Origin: Rhynchopus euleeides
Lineage: Eukaryota; Euglenozoa; Diplonemea; Diplonemida; Diplonemidae
Direction of reading: 5' to 3'
DNA length: 64,000 nt
Assembly: GCA_963210315.1 (NCBI GenBank)
Contig: OY723264.1
Coordinates: 806,001-870,000 of the forward strand
Below, in pieces: positions 1 through 10,784 of this stretch. The translations under genes and the position numbers were made by a program. The notes beneath the pieces were generated by a model. The model worked only from the letters and a program-made list of their open reading frames with translations. It ran no database searches and was not told the DNA's origin. Position 1 is the stretch's first letter; every line of letters begins with the position of its first letter.

Positions 1-1441
1 AGGGGGCCGGTTTGCTTTTCTGTGCACATCCGGGGTCTTTCCTTCCATTCTTTCTTGGCCTCTTTTACACCAACATCACTGGGGGTGGGGCGCGTCGCGG
101 CGAGAGAAGAGAAGCGACAGGACGCATGAGATCACCTCGCTGCTGAGGCACTCCTCTCAGACATATAGGATAGGACAAGCGAGCCACAGGGATGATAGGC
201 GGAATAAGCATCTCGCTTCCCACACACAATTCCGCTTCCACAGGCCAGAACACAGGGGCCTCGCGTTGCCCACCACGAGAGCGTCACAACTTTTTCCCAT
301 CCGGTCCGAACCCATCTTTCGCCTTTCACCCAAGATGGCCGTGGAAAAGAGTTCCGCAAATGAAGCCCGCCAGAGCCAGTGTGGAGATAGAGAGAGACAC
401 ACACATACGAGGTCAGTGTGTGTGCGTGTGGCACACACATTATTTGTTGCAGTTTTTTTTTGTGGGAAGGACGCACGGACCAATCGTGCTCTAGATGTAA
501 TGTACGAAACTGTAGGGAGATGGGCGAGGTGGGAGCAGGGCAGGGGAAGGTGTGTGTGAGTTAGATGGCGAGAGGAGACGGAGGGAGAAGAGAACTCGGA
601 GCGGGGTGGGGGTGGGGTGAGGGAGTTTTCGCGAAGCGATGCAAAAAAACAGGGGGGGCGCGGTTTTTGGCGTGTTTTCCCGATTCAGAATAGGGAAGAA
701 ATGCCGAAGACTGCCGGGGTTTGCCGTTTCGCGAAAGACCCCCTCAGCTAGAAAAATATACAACTGGGATTCGTGCAGGATCATTCATGGAAGAAGAACG
801 AAAAATAAACGAGAAAAATGGCTTTTCGTTGATCGCACGAAACACACAGAATACTTTGCCTGCGGAAGTGTGGTGTGATTAGCAGGCACAAGAGACTATA
901 TGTGGCAAGCACCTCGCATTCCCCCCTGTTGTTGCACAATTCCACCTGAGAAAGGACCTTTTGGAAGAAGAAATTCACCCCACCCACCCCGCCCCAAGAA
1001 AGCCACCTGCCCAGAAACCAGATGAACTCCGAACACGGCCGCCACCGCAAGGGGAGGACCAGCCACAGTGTGACAGGCAGAGAGGTTTGCTGCGGTTTGC
1101 TCTGCGTGGTGGAGAGCAGACCAGCACCGCTTGCAGGCCTCTGGTGGTGAGGACCCAGACCCCTCACCAGCACCCCTTTTTCTTTCAGGTTTGAAACTGC
1201 ACACGCACACACACACGCACCTGAGTACTCTTTCGACTTGTATAGTTTTACTGCATGTACACGCCAGGATCCTGACACAGGATCCGATCTAACTCAACAG
1301 CGGACAAACCACAACACAGCTACATCATGCGATCCACTCTCCCTGCTCTCTGCTGACAGAAACCAGTGTCATCAGAGTGTGTGCCCTTCGGAACGCTCTG
1401 AGTATTTTTTTGGGCAGAACAGCTCGCGTTTCGCACCACAT
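1..1441. other. 3' flank, no gene seen
   Basis: No reading frame here looks like protein. The stretch holds TG/CA microsatellites near 400-430 and 1200-1220 and short purine runs. It is the 3' flank of the minus-strand gene that ends at 1442, so it may contain that transcript's untranslated end, but no poly(A) site can be fixed by eye. Confidence 0.5.
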
Positions 1442-3897
1442 TCACTTCTTCCCTTTAGGGGGAAGGGGCGCTGCGGACGCAAGGAGCTCCTTCAAGGGGC
1501 AGACGAAGTGGCTCACCGCATCGCCCTCCGGAGAGATCACCGCGACACACGCTATATAGCTTGCGGAGAACAGCACGGTCCACTTCTTCCCGTCAGTGGC
1601 GGACACCTCGAGGAAGGAGAGGGGGCGTGACGCCCCCAGCACCCGGCTGGACCACCCGTCGCCCACAAGCTGCCCGAGGGTCTTGGTGCCGAGGAATGCG
1701 GAGGGAAGCGCTTCGCGCCAAGCGAGGAAACGGATTGCAGATCCGAAGCTCAGCTCGGTGTGGTTTGCATAAGAGAAGCGCCCGCTGCAGGCAAACATGA
1801 CACGCAGCGAGGTGAGCGACTCGCAGGTCACGCTGTACGCCCCGCTACACGGGATGCCGTTGGGGGTCGCAAGCTTTGGGTAATGCACATGGCGCTGCCC
1901 TGACAGAAGCACGCGCTGCAGCGACTCAACCTGCAGGGGTGCGCAGCCCTCCGGAAAAGCCCCCAGAGCGTCGCCATCAGCAGAAGTCGCCACCACCGGT
2001 GTGATGTCGATGCTGGTGCCTTCGATTGTCGCGGCAGTATGTCCGGTCGCCGCCGAGTCGGTTGCTGTGTAGAGCTTTGCCGCAAGGTCACGCAGGCTCG
2101 GTGCGCTAGCGTTCTGCGGTGTCGCCTTTTGGGGGATCACGTCAGAGTCAGGTTCGGTGCAGGAGGGCTGAGCTGGCTGCGCCGGCTGCGTCTTGAGGGA
2201 CGACAGCGAGGACAGCACATCCTTCACCAGCAGGCGTGACTTTGCCGGCAGTGCCTCCGTGCTGCCCTGCGGCAGCGGCTGTGCCACCGAGGCTGGTGTC
2301 GGTGTGGGCGGCTCCGAGCCAGAGGATGTGGAGGTGTCGGTGGCGGTGCAGGTGGCGGACGGCGTGGGTGTTGCCTCCCCCTTCCGCCTGACGCCCGACC
2401 CGCGCCCTATTCGGATACTGGCGCCGGAGGCGCTGGTGACGACGCGTGTCTGGGAGGAGGGCGAGGCGACGCCGCGGGGGGAGGGCAGTGTCTGCGACAG
2501 GCTGGGCATCGTGGTGTCGAGCGACGGCTGTGCGTCGCTCTGCTCGACGACAGTTGTCGCGGCCCGTTCGAACATAGGGTCCATCGCAACCGGGTCGGTG
2601 GTGCGACGGTCGCCGCATTCATCCGTCGTGGCGGAGACGTCAAGAGGGTCGTCCTCGCTCTCCCTGCGTGCAATCATCTCTGTTGCCTTCTGTATGCCGG
2701 CAGCCACGTGCTCCCTGCTGGGGGGCGGCGGTGGCGGTGGCGGCGACGGCGACATCCGCGAGTCCGCATCGGGCTGTGCTGCAGGGGCATCAGCAGCGGC
2801 AGGGGACTGGTCTGCTGGGTCTGCGCTCTTCCGTGCCTTTTTCTCTTCCTTCCGCCGTTTCCTGTGTGCGGTGTGTTATGAGTGGAGATCACATCAAGAG
2901 CAAGGTGTCCCGTGTGCTCCTACAAGGTGAGGGTGGATCACCCTGGCCTGGCCTGCAGCTGTGAAGCGTAGCTCGAAAGGCGGATGATATTCTGGCCCGT
3001 GTTCGGGTTCACGTTGGGATATTGGCAACGCTCAAAACGTGAGCAAAAAGCAGGCACTGGATTTGCGACGCATGCGTTGGCATACTTTTTCAGATGGAGC
3101 AGCCACGCATCGATCAGATCATCCTCCCCCCACAACTGTGATGCTGCAGAGAAGTTGTCGTCATAATACCTGAGGGCACGGGGGTGGTGTATGTGGCGAA
3201 CGCATGCACCAAATTGACATCGGTTAAGATAACTGTGCAAGGTCCTTCGGCAGCTGTACACAATAAGGGGGAAGTGCTGCTAGGTGCAATGAAGATGCCT
3301 GAAGAAGGCAAAACCAGGCAATAGAGACAACCCACAACACGGTCGAATTGACCCAACACGAATGCATCATTGTCTGTATCAGCACACGCCGTTGGACATA
3401 CCGTTGCACTTCCTCAAAGTCGAGTGTCTCGAGTGCCTCCTTCCCATGCGTCATCTTCAGGTAGTGGTAGACAGCAGACAAGAATTCGCTATGCCTGTAT
3501 GCGAAGGGTGCATATTTCAGAACAAAATGGAAAAAAATCGTTCAAATCGTTCAAATGAACCCCTCTCTCCCTCTCTCCGGAAAGCAGGGCCAATCAGATT
3601 CGCAGACACGCCAGCAGAAAAACAACAATACACAACTTCGGCTCCACGGCTGCCCCCTCCTCCCCAGAAATACCGCACGCCTCTTTCCCCCCCCCCCCCC
3701 TTCCCCCCTCCCCGCCATTCCTACCGCCAGACCCCGTATTGGTTTGAATCATACGCTCGTGGGCCTTTGAACCTCTTGTCATCGAAGCACCAGCCCCCCT
3801 CCTCTACGATATCGGCACCTTCATCGCGCTTCTTCTCCTTCTTCTCCCTCTTCTCCTTCTTGTCGTGTGCTGCTCGTCCGTCATCATCCGTGTCCAT
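1442..3897 (-). CDS. Four-exon gene for a 579-aa orphan protein
   Basis: Four exons join without a frame break: 3897-3755, 3494-3402, 3169-3086 and 2861-1442. Donors are GTATGA, GTATGT and GTATGC, acceptors end in CAG, and all three introns (260, 232, 224 bp) are phase 2, which is strong internal support. The start is the ATG at 3897. The N-terminus (about 1-30) is acidic then Lys/Glu-rich. Residues about 48-105 form a compact folded-looking region containing HSEFLSAVYHYLK and WGEDDLIDAWLLHLK. A basic KKKRRKEEKKARK stretch follows that could be a nuclear localisation signal. Next come Pro/Ser/Thr-rich linkers with poly-Pro. The last 180 residues look like a second folded domain rich in beta-forming residues. 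I recognise no family. The gene structure is secure; the function is unknown. The exact 5' end could change if an untranslated exon exists. Confidence 0.8.
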
Positions 3898-4526
3898 AAC
3901 CCGCACACAACGTGCTGCGAGCTATGTATCCAACCCTATCACACTAGCAGCACCCCGAGCAATGTGCGGCACAGGCAGCGGAGAGCGCTCCTAAGCCGCG
4001 TGTGTACTAGCCCTCCTCCACCCGTTTGGGGGGGCGGGGAAGGCTTGTGTTGTGCCGAAGCCCCTGCAACAAAGGGTGGTGTGTGGTGTGGAGACAAGCG
4101 GTCCACACCCCCCTTTTTGACACCAACTTGCGAACCGAGGGGCGCGGCTGGGGAGGGGCGGGGGGGTGGGGTGGGGTTAATCGGCCATGCAGTGATGAAA
4201 GTGTAGTTTCAGACCTTCTGCTTTCCATGCATATAGAATATATATTATGGCACCCCACCCCACCCCCACCCGACCCACCCCTTGCCTGCCGAGACAAGAG
4301 AACAGCACGCCTTATGGCGTTCAGAGGCGAAGAATCATTTCTTTCGTCCCCTACCCATCCCCCTCCAACCAGCTTCGCAGTGGAGCCCGATTGCAGAGGG
4401 ATTTTTGTTTGGTGATCTGTGTGTGTGTGGTATTTTTTCCCACCCCCCTTTGAAAGCCGTAGCAGAACCAGATCAGGCACAGGATAATTTTCAAGCTGAA
4501 GAGGGGAAGATTATATATTATTAGCG
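3898..4526. other. 5' intergenic region with G/C runs
   Basis: No gene seen. The stretch just upstream of the four-exon gene carries GGGGCGGGG-type and CACCCC-rich runs and a weak A+T stretch around 4235-4250. It should contain the promoter or the trans-splice acceptor of the gene below, but no motif can be named. Confidence 0.4.
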
Positions 4527-4530
4527 TTAA

Positions 4531-4654
4531 ATACTGCGGCCTTAATTTACGACCAGGGGTCAGGACCCCGAGTGGGTGTATTTCACGAGCGAAGCGAGTG
4601 AAATACACCCAAACGAGGGGTCCTGACCCCTGGGAGTAGATTAACCCGCAGTAT
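4531..4654. mobile_element. TTAA-flanked palindromic MITE, 124 bp
   Basis: TTAA lies at 4527-4530 and again at 4655-4658. Between them the ends are inverted: ATACTGCGG on the left and CCGCAGTAT on the right. The interior is nearly one long hairpin: GGGGTCAGGACCCC pairs with its complement, and GGGTGTATTTCAC pairs across a short GAGCGAAGCGA loop. TTAA duplication is known for piggyBac and Kolobok elements. There is no coding capacity, so it would need a transposase in trans. Assignment to either superfamily is inference. Confidence 0.65.
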
Positions 4655-4858
4655 TTAAATCCAATGGGGGGTGTCGATTCTGGACAAAAAATAATTTTTT
4701 TCAAAAAAAAAAATCGAAAAATCGGGGGAAAATGCTGAAAAATGGCAAAAAAAAGAGTATGGGGAGTTGGGTCCAGTTTAGCAAAGTCGTCATATTTTTC
4801 GGGTGTTTTTTTGAATGGGACACCCGAAGAACCCGTTGAGACGTGAATGACATCGTGA

Positions 4859-5032
4859 ACATATCTGCCAGAGAATCCTCAAGCTTGGTGCCTCAAGAAC
4901 GTGGGACAACACGGCGCTGCAGGCGCATCCTGGGCCGCAGACCAGCAAGCCGGCAAAATAGCCAAGGCCGCCTACACGGCGAGCCTTCTACAGATTCCAG
5001 ATTGCTCAAACGAGCGTGTCCAGGAAGCTTGA
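4859..5032 (+). pseudogene. Plus-strand coding-like fragment, 57 aa
   Basis: This frame opens after a TGA and ends at a TGA, with no ATG. It reads as a protein-like stretch containing YLPENPQAWCLKNVG and QQAGKIAKAAYTASLLQ, quite unlike the low-complexity translations around it. It is followed by a long G run. It is the only protein-like plus-strand piece in this interval and does not belong to the transposase beside it. Origin is unknown: a gene relic, part of a mobile element, or chance. Confidence 0.25.
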
Positions 5033-5442
5033 GCTTTGGGTGGGGACGGGGGGGGGGGGGGGCGGGGGGCGGGGCGGGGGTGTTGGTTATTCCTCATCAT
5101 CAGCGCGGTCGTCCTCTCCACTGTTTTTTATGGGACACCCCGAAGAACCCCAGGATAGGCAGGGTGATGTGCACATTATCCGCGAGGCAGGGAGGACACG
5201 CCTCGGGCCGCCGCACAAAATCAGGGGTGTCCACCACCCTCCAAGCTGCCGCGCAGCCATCCAAAAGCAACTGCATGCCTTTCACTGAATATTGGAGTAG
5301 TGTAGCCACAGCCCATCAGAGCTGTCAACTGCACTGATTCCTGCAAGCTCAAACCCCCATGATAACGAAACGAAGCAAACCATACACCATAACAAATCGA
5401 GACAGAACACACACGTCATCTCTTCGACCCTGCCCGGCAATT

Positions 5443-8400
5443 TCACTTGCCCTTCTTCCCCTTCGCAGTGGTCTTCTTCGCAGCGGCCTTCGCAGCGGTC
5501 TTCTTCACAGAGGCCTTCTTGTACTTCTTGCTTGCGGGGGCCGCACTGCCAGCAGGCGGCGAGCTCTCGGAGGGCCGCTTCTTAGCAGAACCCTCCTTCC
5601 CCGCAGGGGGCTGTCTCGTAGGGGGGTTCTCACACGGAGACGAAGAAGAGGAAGTGTTTGTAGCGGTCTTCTTCGCAGCGGCCTTCGCAGGGGCCTTCGC
5701 AGCGGTCTTCTTCACAGCGGCCTTCTTGTCCCTCTTGCTTGCGGGGGCCTTACTGCCAGCAGGCGGCGAGCTCTCGGAGGGCCGCTTCTTAGCAGAACCC
5801 TCCTTCCCGGCAGGGGGCTGTCTCGCAGGGGGGTTCTCCACATGGGGTGGGGTTTTGGAGGAGCGCGGCCTTTTCTTGGGCGGGACATCGTCAGAAGATG
5901 AAGAAGACGAAGACGAAGAGGAAGAGGAAGAAGAGGAAGTGTTTGTGGAAGAAGAAGTATTCGGGGAAGAAGAGGAAGAGGGGATGTCAGCCGTTTCTTC
6001 CGTGTCCGACGAATCCTCGCCCTCCAGATCCCGACACTCGGAGGACCCCACACTGGCCCCGTCCGCGTCCTCTTCCCCACCATCCAGAAACAGGCGATCC
6101 CTATCGAAGCGGGAAGTCCACACCTGTCTGCTGGACTTCCAGGGCCCAGGGTCCACCGACAGATTGGCCCCACCCAGTGCGCCCCAATCCTCCCTCCTCG
6201 TGGCTGCGAGGGTCTGCCACCTGGCCTTCTTCTCCTTCGCAGCCCACAACTCCAGCAGGGTGTCGGCCGCAGTCTTTGAGGCGGCAGCCTCATCATCGCT
6301 CCACGGGTAGCTCGCCGTGTCGGCTTGACGCGTGAGCTTGCTCGCCAGGAGCGTGTACCCGCACAGGGGCATCTCCGGAATACTCCAGCGCAGCCTGAAG
6401 TTGTGCAGGTGGGCGGCCACCTGGAAGCAGGGGTTCAGCCAATTGAGGCCGCCCTTCACAGTCTCCAGGTTCCAGATCTTCCGGAAGATCGCGAACGACT
6501 GCTTCAGGCGTGCGATGGCCCTCTCCACACGCGAACGGCCAGCAGCGTGTGCGCGGTTGAACTCTACGCACCCAGGAGTACGCAGGCGGGAGAAGAAGTC
6601 GAAGTCCGTCGACCTGTTCTCGTCGTTCGGCTTCGCGACGCGGCGGTTCGGCATCACGACACAGGCCGCGTCAGCATACGCCCCGTCACCGAGGACGATG
6701 TCATTCGCGCGGAGAGGGACGCGTTTGTAGGTGTCGGCCTGCGGGGGCTTCCTGGCGGATCCCCAGATGTCCCCATCGGGTCGGGGCCCGGGGTTCAGCG
6801 CCGACAACCCCGCAATGAAGCCGAGGGCTGTGATGCACAGCTGCAGCTTCTTCGCGTGGCGGGAGTAGTACCCACTGTAGTCTGTCTTATTTGCACAGAC
6901 GTACACGGGGAACACGTCCACCGCAAGCGACGCGAGGGGCTGGAAGGGGAAGTGGTTCACTGAGCGGTGAGCCCAGGGCTTGGTGAACCACTCACGGCCC
7001 TTCACATCTGTCCCCATCTCATCCATGCTGGAGAGGAGATGCATCACCCCCTTGTGGTACTCCGCCGACAGAGTCTCGCGCTCGAGAGAGACTCCTGGGA
7101 GGTGCTGCCTGAAACCGGCGTTGCTCAGCTCCGGGACGTGGCGAAGGTACACCAGGGAGATGAGGAGGCAGCGGCGCGGGCATGCGCTATCCCCGCCGTA
7201 GAGGTCGTAGAGCTTTGTCAGCTGCCAGGGGTGAAACCCAGTGGCAGCGAAGGAGAAGTCCGTCCTGGGATCAGGATCCCCAAAGAAGGGAAGCCAGGCG
7301 CTCACATCCACATCCTGCGTCTTGTGCCCGAGGAGCGGGTGGTCCGCATCCTTCTCCCCCTGCGTCTTCCGCAGATCCGCCATCTTCAGGCGCATCTCGG
7401 CAGCCTCGTCCAGGTAGCGGTGGACGCGGTTGGCGTCGTGGTCCTGCCACGCTTCGGCATACCCCGTGGTTTTCGCCTCCTCGGATCGCGCCTCCACCGC
7501 CTTCTCCTCCGCCTCAACCACGGCCTGCTTGGCGGGGCGGCCGCGGCGGTTCAGGCCAGCCGCTTGCCGCGCGTCCTTCCCGAACTCCTTCGCCTCCTTC
7601 TTCGCCACAAATGCCTCTTCCATTGTCTGCGAAGTCCCGCACCCAGCGCCCACAACCACATCCCGGTCGGGGTCAGGGGCAGTCCCCACCTCCTCCCTGC
7701 GCGCCGCCTCCGCTGCTGCGTGGCGACGTTTCCGGTCCGCAGCGACACGACGCCGCATTGCTCGGTACCGCAGGCGTGTAATCGCCTTGCCCGCCCCCAC
7801 AGACAAAGCCTGGGTGCACCCCCTCGGCATCGTACCCTGGCGAAGTGCGGTCAGGATGTGCTGCAGATCTGCAGAGAACCCCGTGCCCCTCAGGAACTGT
7901 ACAGTCCCCTCGCGGTACTGCTCGAGGAAATCGCGGCGGCCGTGCCCGTTGATGGTGGCATGCACTCGCGGGTGGACGGACTCCAGCAGGCCGTCCCCGT
8001 TCATCTGGGGGAATTCTCCCATTAGCCCCATGAACCGGGTGTCGTAGTCCGCCTCGAACGCTTTCCTGACAGATTCCTTCTCTGCCATGGAGTCGAGGGT
8101 GGGTTGGCTGGGGAAGGCCCGACCCTTCGTGCTCAGCCGCTCGTAGGACGGCGTGTCCCGGTGCACGTCGTCCTCACCCAGTGCCGAGCGAGGCGTCGGC
8201 TCCTTGCGCTTCTTGGGGGGTGGGATTGGCATCTGCGGGGGAGGCTGTGGCTGGGGAGCCTGCTGGGGTCGTGGTTCCGGCAGGGGAGCCTGTGGCTGGG
8301 GTGCTTCCGGCAGGGGTGCCTGTGGCTGGGGTGCTTCCGGCAGGGGTGCCTGTGGCAGGGGTGCTTCCGGCAGGGGAGGGACTGGGGGAGCCGGCAAACC

Positions 8401-8682
8401 AGACGCGCTGGCACTCCCCTGCAGTAACATCCAGTGGAACAACTGGACGTAAGCCGCGATCTGTGCCGGTGAGAGGTTCGGCAGAGACGTGCCTTGAGGG
8501 CCCAAGAGGTTGCGGGCCAAAGGCAGAGGGGACGGCGACTCGGGCTGGTCGATGTCGGGTGCCCGGTCCCACGTTACGCTCGTAGCGCTGGAGTCCTGGG
8601 TGGCGTGGCGTGTCATCGGAGTCGCAGAGGGGGTAACCCATTTGTGGCTGGGGGGAACCCCTAGAGGTAGGGGGTAACCCAT
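5443..8682 (-). CDS. PIF/Harbinger-type DDE transposase with histone H1-like tail
   Basis: One 1079-codon frame. The middle is a DDE_Tnp_4-type nuclease. With the first ATG as residue 1, the likely catalytic residues are D589 (in LAVDVFPVYV), D666 (in VLGDGAYAD) and E720 (in GRSRVERAIARLKQSF), a typical D/D/E spacing. A short NxxR-like end (VAAHLHNFRLRW) follows. Residues about 105-150 are Pro/Gln/Ala repeats (LPEAPLPQAP). Residues about 895-935 are poly-Ser plus acid. The last 145 residues are Lys/Ala/Pro-rich, with two copies of an RQPPAGKEGSAKKRPSESSP module each followed by AKKTAAK-type blocks, like a histone H1 tail. The first ATG lies inside the last unit of the neighbouring tandem array; the ATG at 8616 (MTRHATQDSS) may be the true start. 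The frame is unbroken, so the enzyme may be active. No second Myb-like ORF, usual for Harbinger elements, was found, and no clear terminal repeats. Confidence 0.85.
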   Translation of the reverse strand: MGYPLPLGVPPSHKWVTPSATPMTRHATQDSSATSVTWDRAPDIDQPESPSPLPLARNLLGPQGTSLPNLSPAQIAAYVQLFHWMLLQGSASASGLPAPPVPPLPEAPLPQAPLPEAPQPQAPLPEAPQPQAPLPEPRPQQAPQPQPPPQMPIPPPKKRKEPTPRSALGEDDVHRDTPSYERLSTKGRAFPSQPTLDSMAEKESVRKAFEADYDTRFMGLMGEFPQMNGDGLLESVHPRVHATINGHGRRDFLEQYREGTVQFLRGTGFSADLQHILTALRQGTMPRGCTQALSVGAGKAITRLRYRAMRRRVAADRKRRHAAAEAARREEVGTAPDPDRDVVVGAGCGTSQTMEEAFVAKKEAKEFGKDARQAAGLNRRGRPAKQAVVEAEEKAVEARSEEAKTTGYAEAWQDHDANRVHRYLDEAAEMRLKMADLRKTQGEKDADHPLLGHKTQDVDVSAWLPFFGDPDPRTDFSFAATGFHPWQLTKLYDLYGGDSACPRRCLLISLVYLRHVPELSNAGFRQHLPGVSLERETLSAEYHKGVMHLLSSMDEMGTDVKGREWFTKPWAHRSVNHFPFQPLASLAVDVFPVYVCANKTDYSGYYSRHAKKLQLCITALGFIAGLSALNPGPRPDGDIWGSARKPPQADTYKRVPLRANDIVLGDGAYADAACVVMPNRRVAKPNDENRSTDFDFFSRLRTPGCVEFNRAHAAGRSRVERAIARLKQSFAIFRKIWNLETVKGGLNWLNPCFQVAAHLHNFRLRWSIPEMPLCGYTLLASKLTRQADTASYPWSDDEAAASKTAADTLLELWAAKEKKARWQTLAATRREDWGALGGANLSVDPGPWKSSRQVWTSRFDRDRLFLDGGEEDADGASVGSSECRDLEGEDSSDTEETADIPSSSSSPNTSSSTNTSSSSSSSSSSSSSSSDDVPPKKRPRSSKTPPHVENPPARQPPAGKEGSAKKRPSESSPPAGSKAPASKRDKKAAVKKTAAKAPAKAAAKKTATNTSSSSSPCENPPTRQPPAGKEGSAKKRPSESSPPAGSAAPASKKYKKASVKKTAAKAAAKKTTAKGKKGK

Positions 8683-10784
8683 TAGTGGGTGGGGGGAACC
8701 CCTAGAGGCAGGGGGTAACCCATTTGTGGGTGGGGGGAACCCCTAGAGGCAGGGGGTAACCCATTTGTGGCTGGGGGGAACCCCTAGAGGTAGGGGGTAA
8801 CCCATTAGTGGGTGGGGGGAACCCCTAGAGGCAGGGGGTAACCCATTTGTGGGTGGGGGGAACCCCTAGAGGCAGGGGGTAACCCATTTGCGGCTGGGGG
8901 GAACCCCTAGAGGCAGGGGGTAACCCATTTGTGGGTGGGGGGAACCCCTAGAGGCAGGGGGTAACCCATTTGCGGCTGGGGGGAACCCCTAGAGGCAGGG
9001 GGTAACCCATTTGTGGGTGGGGGGAACCCCTAGAGGCAGGGGGTAACCCATTTGTGGCTGGGGGGAACCCCTAGAGGTAGGGGGTAACCCATTAGTGGGT
9101 GGGGGGAACCCCTAGAGGCAGGGGGTAACCCATTTGTGGGTGGGGGGAACCCCTAGAGGCAGGGGCTAACCCATTTGTGGGTGGGGGGAACCCCTAGAGG
9201 CAGGGGCTAACCCATTTGTGGGTGGGGGGAACCCCTAGAGGTAGGGGGTAACCCATTTGTGGGTGGGGGGAACCCCTAGAGGCAGGGGGTAACCCATTAG
9301 TGGGTGGGGGGAACCCCTAGAGGCAGGGGGTAACCCATTTGTGGGTGGGGGGAACCCCTAGAGGTAGGGGGTAACCCATTTGTGGGTGGGGCGAACCCCT
9401 AGAGGCAGGGGGTAACCCATTTGTGGGTGGGGGGAACCCCTAGAGGCAGGGGGTAACCCATTTGTGGCTGGGGGGAACCCCTAGAGGCAGGGGGTAACCC
9501 ATTAGTGGGTGGGGGGAACCCCTAGAGGCAGGGGGTAACCCATTTGTGGGTGGGGGGAACCCCTAGAGGTAGGGGGTAACCCATTAGTGGGTGGGGGGAA
9601 CCCCTAGAGGCAGGGGGTAACCCATTTGTGGGTGGGGGGAACCCCTAGAGGCAGGGGGTAACCCATTTGTGGCTGGGGGGAACCCCTAGAGGCAGGGGGT
9701 AACCCATTAGTGGGTGGGGGGAACCCCTAGAGGTAGGGGGTAACCCATTTGTGGCTGGGGGGAACCCCTAGAGGCAGGGGGTAACCCATTTGTGGCTGGG
9801 GGGAACCCCTAGAGGCAGGGGGTAACCCATTTGTGGGTGGGGGGAACCCCTAGAGGTAGGGGGTAACCCATTAGTGGGTGGGGGGAACCCCTAGAGGCAG
9901 GGGGTAACCCATTTGTGGGTGGGGGGAACCCCTAGAGGTAGGGGGTAACCCATTTGTGGGTGGGGCGAACCCCTAGAGGCAGGGGGTAACCCATTTGTGG
10001 GTGGGGGGAACCCCTAGAGGTAGGGGGTAACCCATTAGTGGGTGGGGGGAACCCCTAGAGGCAGGGGGTAACCCATTTGTGGCTGGGGGGAACCCCTAGA
10101 GGCAGGGGGTAACCCATTTGTGGGTGGGGGGAACCCCTAGAGGCAGGGGGTAACCCATTTGTGGGTGGGGGGAACCCCTAGAGGCAGGGGGTAACCCATT
10201 TGCGGCTGGGGGGAACCCCTAGAGGCAGGGGGTAACCTATTTGTGGGTGGGGGGAACCCCTAGAGGCAGGGGGTAACCCAGTTGTGGCTGGGGGGAACCC
10301 CTAGAGGCAGGGGGTAACCCATTAGTGGGTGGGGGGAACCCCTAGAGGCAGGGGGTAACCCATTTGTGGGTGGGGGGAACCCCTAGAGGTAGGGGGTAAC
10401 CCATTAGTGGGTGGGGGGAACCCCTAGAGGCAGGGGGTAACCCATTTGTGGGTGGGGGGAACCCCTAGAGGTAGGGGGTAACCCATTAGTGGGTGGGGGG
10501 AACCCCTAGAGGCAGGGGGTAACCCATTTGTGGGTGGGGGGAACCCCTAGAGGTAGGGGGTAACCCATTTGTGGGTGGGGGGAACCCCTAGAGGCTGGGG
10601 GTAACCCATTTGTGGGTGGGGGGAACCCCTAGAGGTAGGGGGTAACCCATTTGTGGGTGGGGGGAACCCCTAGAGGCAGGGGGTAACCCATTTGTGGGTG
10701 GGGGGAACCCCTAGAGGCTGGGGGTAACCCATTTGTGGGTGGGGGGAACCCCTAGAGGCAGGGGGTAACCCGTTTGTGGGTGGG
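8629..10784. repeat. Tandem array, about 52 copies of a 41-bp unit
   Basis: The unit includes GGGGGTAACCCATTTGTGGG and GGGGAACCCCTAGAGGCA. Copies are nearly identical and differ at a few diagnostic sites (ATTTGTGGG, ATTAGTGGG, ATTTGTGGC, ATTTGCGGC; GGCAG or GGTAG). Variants recur in runs of three, suggesting a 123-bp higher-order unit and recent homogenisation by unequal exchange. On the minus strand each unit carries an ATG that opens a 20-codon frame closed by TAG in the next unit. Only the unit nearest the transposase runs on into the transposase frame. Confidence 0.95.

Noticed and set aside
8629-10784. CRISPR-like array
   Set aside because: Units are contiguous 41-bp tandem repeats without unique spacers, in a eukaryotic setting.
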